From Multiplicimicrobium sp043718225 (GTDB taxonomy: Bacteria; Omnitrophota; Omnitrophia; Omnitrophales; Aquincolibacteriaceae): DNA of 11,202 bases. A program made the translations under genes and the position numbers. The DNA is taken from contig JAYSWD010000144.1 of the NCBI GenBank assembly GCA_043718225.1, positions 1 to 11,202 of the forward strand. Direction: 5' to 3'. This document shows, one piece after another, positions 1 to 4,601 of this stretch (positions are counted from its first letter, which is position 1; each line of letters begins with the position of its first letter). The notes under the pieces were generated by a model. It worked only from the letters and a program-made list of their open reading frames with translations, was not told where the DNA came from and did no database searches.

Positions 1-64
1 GGCTCACACCTCGCCGGGAGCCGACGCGGCTACGGTGGGGTGCTGCCCCATAAAGAAGATAGCC

Positions 65-86
65 ACTGCGGCTGCAGTTAGTTTTT
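65..86 (+). terminator. weak hairpin plus T-run upstream of rsfS
   Basis: A 5-bp stem ACTGC/GCAGT (65-69, 74-78) with loop GGCT is followed by TAGTTTTT. Two further small hairpins lie just upstream: AGCCG-ACG-CGGCT (19-31) and GGGG-TGCTG-CCCC (37-49). This could end an upstream transcript. The stem is short, so the call is weak. No confident coding sequence is visible in 1-78, and nadD, which often precedes rsfS, is not seen here. Confidence 0.3.
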
Positions 87-94
87 GATATAAT
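86..94 (+). promoter_or_regulatory. extended -10 promoter of rsfS operon (TGATATAAT)
   Basis: TGA-TATAAT is a perfect -10 hexamer (89-94) with the upstream TG of an extended -10. No good -35 hexamer is visible 16-18 nt upstream, which is tolerable for extended -10 promoters. Transcription would start near 100-102, giving a leader of about 30 nt. The tract from the preceding T-run to CTCT closely resembles the one before tal-pgi (4539-4560). Confidence 0.55.
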
Positions 95-131
95 TCCGCT
101 CTTTCTTAAACTGATCCGAAGAGGAGAATCT

Positions 132-464
132 GTGATTCCCAAAAAAATTGCTACGTCGATCCGCGATATTGCGGAAGATAAAAAAGCCGAAGACGTCATT
201 GTCCTTGATGTGAAAAAGCAGTCGAGCTTCGCCCAGTATTTTATTATTACGCACGGCAATACCGAACGCCATGTCAACGCCATTGCCGAAGAAGTCATGC
301 TTGAAATGAAAAAAAAAGGCGAGCCGGTATGGCAGGTAGAAGGCTTGCGTGAATCGAAGTGGGTTCTGCTCGATTTTGGTTCGGTTGTGGTGCATGTCTT
401 TCTGAAGGAGCTGCGCGGCTTTTATGCCCTCGAAACGCTTTGGGGCGACGCTAAAAGGATTTGA
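132..464 (+). CDS. rsfS: ribosome silencing factor RsfS
   Basis: RsfS (RsfA/DUF143, Iojap family) binds ribosomal protein uL14 and blocks 30S-50S joining when nutrients are scarce. The 110-aa product has the family's usual length. It shows the typical blocks: S-S-F-A-Q-Y-F near residues 33-39, H-V-N-A-I-A-E-E around 54-61, the E-G-L central motif, then W-V-L-L-D-F-G and V-V-V-H-V-F, and a C-terminal F-Y-A-L-E-T-L-W-G-D-A. Translation starts at a GTG with a strong AGAGGAG site (120-126) 5 nt upstream. It is the first gene of the apparent rsfS-argS-miaA-hflX operon. Oddity: its last two codons (AGG ATT) and stop are also the first bases of a palindromic element, so the element appears to supply the C-terminus. 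Family assignment is secure. Confidence 0.95.
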   Translation: MIPKKIATSIRDIAEDKKAEDVIVLDVKKQSSFAQYFIITHGNTERHVNAIAEEVMLEMKKKGEPVWQVEGLRESKWVLLDFGSVVVHVFLKELRGFYALETLWGDAKRI

Positions 465-580
465 TGAAAAAGCATCATCTGCGTCGTTGCTCGCTTCGCT
501 TCCTTGTGCGGCGTATTGCCGCATACGCCTCCGCGGGCGCTTGCTCGCGCCTTGCATCTGACGCTTTTTGATCAAATCCT
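456..580. repeat. ~125-bp palindromic (MITE/REP-like) element at the rsfS-argS junction
   Basis: The outer arms 456-475 and 561-580 are inverted repeats matching at about 18 of 20 positions (AGGATTTGATgAAAAAGC against AGGATTTGATcAAAAAGC read on the other strand). The centre is a perfect 7-bp hairpin, GGCGTAT-TGCCGC-ATACGCC. The arms between are rich in alternating GCGAGC/GCTCGC and partly complementary. The whole segment can fold into one long imperfect hairpin. It encodes no protein of its own, although it is open in the argS frame. It fills the entire rsfS-argS spacer. This looks like a dispersed, non-autonomous palindromic repeat, but genome copy number cannot be seen here. Confidence 0.75.
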
Positions 581-587
581 AAGCCCT

Positions 588-2231
588 ATGAAGACACAAT
601 TAAAAGAGCTAATTTTAAAATCTGCTGCGGACCTTTGCGGCGGCAATTTGCCCGCCGGTTTTGATTTCGAACTGATGCCTCCCAAAGATATCGCGCACGG
701 CGACCTGGCGTGTAATGTTGCGATGAAAATTTCAAAAATTGTCGGAAAAAATCCCCGTGAAACCGCGCTGCTGATTCAAAAAAATCTGGAAGCGACGCGC
801 TCAGAAATCCTTGAAAAAATTGAAATCGCCGGACCGGGCTTCATCAATTTTTATCTCAAAAAATCCGCTTTGGGTACTATCGTTCTCGATATTCTCAAGA
901 ACCCCGATCGTTACGGCTTTTCCGATTACGGTCAAGGCCTTAAAACAGTGGTTGAATTTGTCAGTGCCAATCCGACCGGTCCGCTTACGATCGCGCATGG
1001 AAGGCAAGCGGCAATCGGTGATTGTTTGGTTCGGATTTTACGCGCCGCGGGTTTTGATGTGAACGCAGAATATTATTTGAATGATGCCGGGCGGCAAATG
1101 CGCCTTTTAGGCGGCAGTGTTTTTGCGCGTTACTCTGAAGAGCTTGGTAAGCCGCGTGAATTACCCGAAGACGGATATAAAGGAACTTATATTTTTGATT
1201 TAGCCAAAGACCTCGTGAAAATAAAAGGCGATGCGCTTTTAAAATTGTCTGAAGAAGAAGCGACAACGCAATGTACTGACTACGCCAAAGACACGATCAT
1301 GGGCTGGATCAAAAAAGACTTGGAAGCGACGCGTTGCCAATTTGATAACTTCTATAGCGAACGCACGCTTTACACCGAAAACAAAGTTGAAGAAGCGCTG
1401 AATTTATTGAAAGACCGCGGTTACATTTTTGAAAGCGATGGCGCAGTGTGGTTTCGTTCCACTGATTTGGGGGATGATAAAGACCGCGTCGTCAAAAAAT
1501 CGACGGGTGAATACACTTATCTCGCGCCGGACATTGCGTATCACATGACGAAGTATTCACGCGGATTCAGAAAGATCGTTAATCTGTGGGGGCCGGATCA
1601 TCACGGTTATATTCCGCGCCTTAAAGCCGCTTGTCAGGTTCTGGGATATGACGCGGATAAGATTCACGTCGGCATAGTGCAGCTTTCCACTTTGTATCGA
1701 AAAGGCGAGCCGATGAAAATGTCCACGCGCGCCGGCGAGTTTATTACGTATAAAGAGCTGTACGAAGAGGTTGGTATAGATGCGGCACGTTTGTTTTTTG
1801 TTTTGCGCCGCCAGGAAAGCCATTTGGATTTTGATCTTGAGGTGGCAAAAGAAAAGTCGCAGGAAAATCCGGTTTATTATCTGCAGTATGCGCATGCTCG
1901 CATTTGCAGTTTAATCGAAAAAGCGGACCGCAAGATTTCAAGCGCGCCGGACGTGGCCTTATTGAAAACCCCCGAAGAAGGTGACTTGATCGGAACTCTT
2001 TCTCAGTTTCCCGATTATATTAAGCAGGCTGCCGAAACTTTAGAGCCATATCGGTTGGTGGATTATTTGCGCCAGCTTTCCGCGAGCTTTCATAAATTCT
2101 ACAGCCAGTGTCGCGTGGTTAGCGAAGATGCCGCTTTGACGGATGCGCGCCTTGCGCTTTGCCGGGCTTCCCAAATTGTATTACGCAATGGGCTTGAGCT
2201 GCTTGGTATCAGTCAGCCCACGTCGATGTGA
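588..2231 (+). CDS. argS: arginyl-tRNA synthetase
   Basis: Class I aminoacyl-tRNA synthetase that charges tRNA-Arg with arginine using ATP. The product is 547 aa from the chosen ATG, a normal length. Visible landmarks are the N-terminal Arg-tRNA-synthetase domain, the catalytic N-P-T-G-P-L followed by T134-I-A-H137 (the HIGH signature in a variant form), E-Y-Y-L-N-D-A-G-R-Q, a G-P-D-H-H-G-Y segment, K377-M-S-T-R (KMSKS loop), and a C-terminal anticodon-binding DALR domain with D-A-R-L-A-L-C near the end. The reading frame is open upstream to an ATG at 504, but that extension is made of the palindromic element and matches no ArgRS sequence, so 588 (M-K-T-Q-L-K-E-L) is preferred. No clear Shine-Dalgarno precedes 588. 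The first His of HIGH is Thr, as I recall for some ArgRS lineages. Confidence 0.95.
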   Translation: MKTQLKELILKSAADLCGGNLPAGFDFELMPPKDIAHGDLACNVAMKISKIVGKNPRETALLIQKNLEATRSEILEKIEIAGPGFINFYLKKSALGTIVLDILKNPDRYGFSDYGQGLKTVVEFVSANPTGPLTIAHGRQAAIGDCLVRILRAAGFDVNAEYYLNDAGRQMRLLGGSVFARYSEELGKPRELPEDGYKGTYIFDLAKDLVKIKGDALLKLSEEEATTQCTDYAKDTIMGWIKKDLEATRCQFDNFYSERTLYTENKVEEALNLLKDRGYIFESDGAVWFRSTDLGDDKDRVVKKSTGEYTYLAPDIAYHMTKYSRGFRKIVNLWGPDHHGYIPRLKAACQVLGYDADKIHVGIVQLSTLYRKGEPMKMSTRAGEFITYKELYEEVGIDAARLFFVLRRQESHLDFDLEVAKEKSQENPVYYLQYAHARICSLIEKADRKISSAPDVALLKTPEEGDLIGTLSQFPDYIKQAAETLEPYRLVDYLRQLSASFHKFYSQCRVVSEDAALTDARLALCRASQIVLRNGLELLGISQPTSM

Positions 2232-2242
2232 CATGTACTCAT

Positions 2243-2269
2243 GTCATCCTCGCGCAGGCCGGGATCCAG
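2243..2269 (+). repeat. degenerate GTCAT...ATCCAG palindromic repeat between argS and miaA
   Basis: The segment runs GTCAT-CCTCGCGCAGGCC-GGGATCCAG. It is a decayed relative of the widespread hairpin repeat GTCATTCCCGCG...CGGGAATCCAG, better preserved at 4391-4456. It occupies the argS-miaA gap and ends 7 nt before the miaA ATG. The in-frame ATG at 2241 overlaps it and is not a credible start. Confidence 0.6.
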
Positions 2270-2276
2270 TAATAAG

Positions 2277-3287
2277 ATGAAACTTAACATCCCCGAATTT
2301 TCTCCCGAACTTCTCAAAAAATCCGGCATTAAACCCAAAGTTGTTTTTATCGTGGGCCCTACAGCCAGCGGAAAATCCGCGCTGGCGATTGAAATCGCGA
2401 AGAAAATGCGCGGCGAAATTATTTCCGCCGATTCGATGCAGGTTTATCAGGGTATGAATATCGGAACCGCTAAATTGACTTTGGTGGAACAGCATGGCAT
2501 TCCGCATCATGGGATTGATTTGGTTCCTGCTTCGCGGCCGTTTAACGCTTATGACTTCCGGAAATACGCCTTACAAAAAATTCATGAAATTCGCATGCGT
2601 GCAAATTTACCTATCGTTACAGGCGGTTCAGGGTTGTATGTGCGCGGTTTACTGGAAGGCCTGCCTGAAATTACCATGCAGAATGAAGCAGTCCGCGAAC
2701 ATTTTGAGCATCGTCTTGAAACTGAAGGCTTGGAAGCTTTGGCGCGGGAGCTCAAGCAAATTGACCCCGAACATTTTGAGAAAATGGATGTGCAAAATCC
2801 TATGCGTGTCATTCGTGCATTGGAAATCCATTCGATTACAGGCCAAAAACCTTCGCAGGTACGCGAAAAGCGTGAAACGCTTGAAGATTTAGGTTATTTT
2901 CCGGTGGTGCTTGGAATTGACCGCGACCGCGAATGGCTTTATGAGCGTATTAATCAACGCGTGGATCAAATGTTTAAAGCGGGTTTGGTGATGGAAGTAG
3001 AAGTTCTCATGGCTTCCGGGTTGTCCAAAACCGCGGCGCAAGCGGTGGGGTATAAAGAAATTATTGAAGCGCTGAATGCGGAAGGCAATTTGGCCGCAAA
3101 GCTGGAAGGCGCGAAAGAAAAAATTAAACAGGCATCACGTAATTTGGCGAAACGCCAATGGACATGGTTTAAGCGTGAACGCGGAATTAATTGGGTTTAT
3201 TGGCCGCAGGATGCCGAGCCGGCTGTTTTCGCGCAATATGTTTCGAGCCATTTAAAGTACGCGAATTCGATCGCGAAAACGGAGTAA
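2277..3287 (+). CDS. miaA: tRNA dimethylallyltransferase MiaA
   Basis: MiaA transfers a dimethylallyl group to N6 of A37 next to the anticodon of tRNAs reading UNN codons, the first step toward ms2i6A. From ATG 2277 the product is 336 aa, slightly longer than the usual 300-316. Visible motifs are the P-loop G27-P-T-A-S-G-K-S34, D52-S-M-Q-V-Y57 followed by G-M-N-I-G-T-A-K, H-H-G-I-D-L, G-G-S-G-L-Y-V-R-G-L-L-E-G, and the C-terminal R-N-L-A-K-R-Q-W-T-W-F. Start choice: the upstream in-frame ATG (2241) would translate a palindromic repeat. The sequence from 2277 reaches the P-loop after a plausible 26-residue lead-in, but its ribosome binding site is poor. It lies 45 nt after argS, and its 3' end carries the ribosome binding site of hflX, so miaA and hflX are probably translationally coupled. 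Confidence 0.95.
   Translation: MKLNIPEFSPELLKKSGIKPKVVFIVGPTASGKSALAIEIAKKMRGEIISADSMQVYQGMNIGTAKLTLVEQHGIPHHGIDLVPASRPFNAYDFRKYALQKIHEIRMRANLPIVTGGSGLYVRGLLEGLPEITMQNEAVREHFEHRLETEGLEALARELKQIDPEHFEKMDVQNPMRVIRALEIHSITGQKPSQVREKRETLEDLGYFPVVLGIDRDREWLYERINQRVDQMFKAGLVMEVEVLMASGLSKTAAQAVGYKEIIEALNAEGNLAAKLEGAKEKIKQASRNLAKRQWTWFKRERGINWVYWPQDAEPAVFAQYVSSHLKYANSIAKTE
3281..3284 (+). promoter_or_regulatory. Shine-Dalgarno of hflX inside the end of miaA
   Basis: GGAG lies directly before the miaA TAA (3285-3287), with 5 nt to a TTG codon at 3290. This decides the hflX start. The longer in-frame reading from an ATG at 3191 would overlap miaA by about 97 nt and adds 33 residues unlike HflX. Confidence 0.6.
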
Positions 3288-3289
3288 TC

Positions 3290-4426
3290 TTGGAAAAAGT
3301 TGTTTTAGTTATCGTCGAATTAACAAGCGACAAAAAAAGATTTCATTACGATGAAGAATGCGAGGAAATGGCGGAGCTGGTGCGTTCTGCGGACGGCGAT
3401 ACCGTAAGTATTGTGCATGCGAAATTATTCCGCCCCAACGCGACATTTTTCATCGGTTCCGGTAAAGTTGAGCAGATTGTCCAGCAGGTTGTGGAAATGA
3501 AAGCGACTAAAGTGGTTTTTAATCAAAATCTATCGCCGGTTCAAACTCGCAATATTGAAATTGAACTAAAAAAACATAAAGCCAAAGTCATTGACCGCAA
3601 TTGGCTGATTCTCGATATTTTCGCGCGCCGCGCGAAATCAAGCGATGGAAAATTGCAGGTTGAACTGGCGCGGCTTCAATATCAGCTTCCGCGTGTGGAT
3701 ATGCAGTGGGAAAAACTCTCGCGTGCGGCGGGCGGCGGAGCCGGAGCCATGGGCGGACAGGGTGAGCAGCAAATCGAAATCGACCGCCGCCGTCTTCGCG
3801 AACGGATCATTCTGGTTAAAAAAGAATTGGGCAAGCTGAAAGAGCATCGCGCGCGGCTGCGAGCCGGCCGCAAACAAAAAAATTTTATTCAGGCTGTGCT
3901 CGTAGGTTATACGAATGCCGGCAAATCCACTTTGCTTAATGCGCTGACCGGTTCAGACGCTTACGCGATGGATCAATTGTTCGCGACTTTGGATCCGAAA
4001 ACACGCCTTTTTCAAGACGGACGGCTTGGGAATATTCTAGTAACCGATACAGTAGGCTTCATCCGCGATTTGCCGCATCATCTTGTCGAGGCTTTTCATG
4101 CGACGCTTGAAGAGGTGACCGAAGCCGACGCCATTATCCATGTCATGGACGCCTCCAATCTCAATGTGCTTGACCAGAAAAAAGTTGTGGATAAAGTTTT
4201 AGAGTCTTTGGGAGCTTCCGCCAAACCGACCATTTTTGCCCTCAATAAGTCGGACTTATTGACAGATGAGCAAAAACAGCAATGGGAAGCCGACCTGCCG
4301 AATTCGATCTGTATTTCCGCCAAAATGAAGCAGGGAATGATTGAACTCATGCAGAAAGTGAAAGACACAATTATCAAAAATCAGCAGGTCTTTCATCCCC
4401 GCGAAGGCGGGGATCTTGAAGTGTAA
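3290..4426 (+). CDS. hflX: ribosome-associated GTPase HflX
   Basis: HflX is a translational GTPase-like protein that binds the 50S subunit and splits stalled or hibernating ribosomes. The product is 378 aa from the TTG start. Order: N-terminal HflX domain (about 1-110), the basic coiled-coil linker with L-A-R-L-Q-Y-Q-L-P-R, W-E-K-L-S-R and a Gly-rich loop ending in E-I-D-R-R, then the G domain with G1 G206-Y-T-N-A-G-K-S213, G3 D253-T-V-G-F257 and G4 N319-K-S-D322. The Gly-rich loop reads G-Q-G-E-Q-Q instead of the common G-P-G-E-T-Q. The start is 2 nt after miaA with its GGAG inside miaA. Known context: in gamma-proteobacteria miaA and hflX flank hfq; here hfq is absent. Oddity: the last residues (H-P-R-E-G-G-D-L-E-V) come from a dispersed palindromic repeat. 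Confidence 0.93.
   Translation: MEKVVLVIVELTSDKKRFHYDEECEEMAELVRSADGDTVSIVHAKLFRPNATFFIGSGKVEQIVQQVVEMKATKVVFNQNLSPVQTRNIEIELKKHKAKVIDRNWLILDIFARRAKSSDGKLQVELARLQYQLPRVDMQWEKLSRAAGGGAGAMGGQGEQQIEIDRRRLRERIILVKKELGKLKEHRARLRAGRKQKNFIQAVLVGYTNAGKSTLLNALTGSDAYAMDQLFATLDPKTRLFQDGRLGNILVTDTVGFIRDLPHHLVEAFHATLEEVTEADAIIHVMDASNLNVLDQKKVVDKVLESLGASAKPTIFALNKSDLLTDEQKQQWEADLPNSICISAKMKQGMIELMQKVKDTIIKNQQVFHPREGGDLEV
4391..4419 (+). repeat. palindromic repeat forming the 3' end of hflX
   Basis: The perfect 8-bp stem ATCCCCGC (4395-4402) and GCGGGGAT (4407-4414) closes on a GAAG loop. It belongs to the GTCATTCCCGCGAAAGCGGG... hairpin repeat family, whose + reading frame commonly yields H-P-R-E-G-G-D. 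Here it is translated as the HflX tail, and the stop codon follows 5 nt later. Confidence 0.75.
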
Positions 4427-4428
4427 AG

Positions 4429-4456
4429 CCTGGATTCCCGCTTTCGCGGGAATGAC
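4429..4456 (-). repeat. second palindromic repeat copy, opposite orientation
   Basis: Read on the minus strand this is GTCATTCCCGCGAAAGCGGG followed by AATCCAGG, the canonical form of the repeat. The 8-bp stem ATTCCCGC (4434-4441) / GCGGGAAT (4446-4453) has a TTTC loop. Together with the copy at 4391-4419 it forms a head-to-head pair separated by 9 nt. Confidence 0.8.
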
Positions 4457-4514
4457 AACCTTCCCAACCCCCGGCGGTAGGAATTTTCCTAACGCCGGGG
4501 GTTGGGAAGGTTGT
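4455..4514. repeat. 60-nt near-perfect palindrome/hairpin upstream of tal-pgi
   Basis: Arms 4455-4476 and 4493-4514 are perfect 22-bp inverted repeats (ACAACCTTCCC... / ...GGGAAGGTTGT). One mismatch (G4477/A4492) is followed by an inner TAGGAA-TT-TTCCTA palindrome (4478-4491). The RNA would be extremely stable. TTGTTCCGG follows rather than a U-tract, so it is not a textbook Rho-independent terminator. It may still stop transcription of the hflX operon from either side, or block 3' exonucleases. Confidence 0.85.
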
Positions 4515-4522
4515 TCCGGATG

Positions 4523-4551
4523 ATGACGGTCAGCGGTCTTTTTGATATACT
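4523..4551 (+). promoter_or_regulatory. promoter of tal-pgi
   Basis: An extended -10 TGA-TATACT (4543-4551, hexamer 4546-4551) lies 17 nt after a partial -35 ATGACG (4523-4528), which keeps the TGAC core. Transcription would start around 4558, giving a leader of about 45 nt before the ATG at 4602. Confidence 0.6.
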
Positions 4552-4601
4552 TTCGGCTCTGAAACGCCCTTATTTTTACCGTTCCAAATCCAGAGGATTT
4601 C

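Noticed and set aside
1..78. Possible tail of an upstream gene
   Set aside because: Two forward frames are open across part of it, but neither translation resembles a known protein end (for example NadD), and the stretch consists of small hairpins.
78..575. Long minus-strand open frame opposite rsfS
   Set aside because: It lies antisense to a certain gene, its N-terminal part is the reverse reading of the palindromic element, and it has no protein-like motifs or ribosome binding site.
504..587. Upstream extension of argS
   Set aside because: These 28 codons are made of the palindromic repeat and do not resemble the ArgRS N-terminus; 588 is the natural start.
4391..4456. CRISPR-like repeats
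   Set aside because: Only two inverted copies, no regular spacers and no cas genes.
4455..4514. Calling the 60-nt palindrome a standard Rho-independent terminator
   Set aside because: No U-tract follows on either strand, so it is listed as a repeat/hairpin instead.
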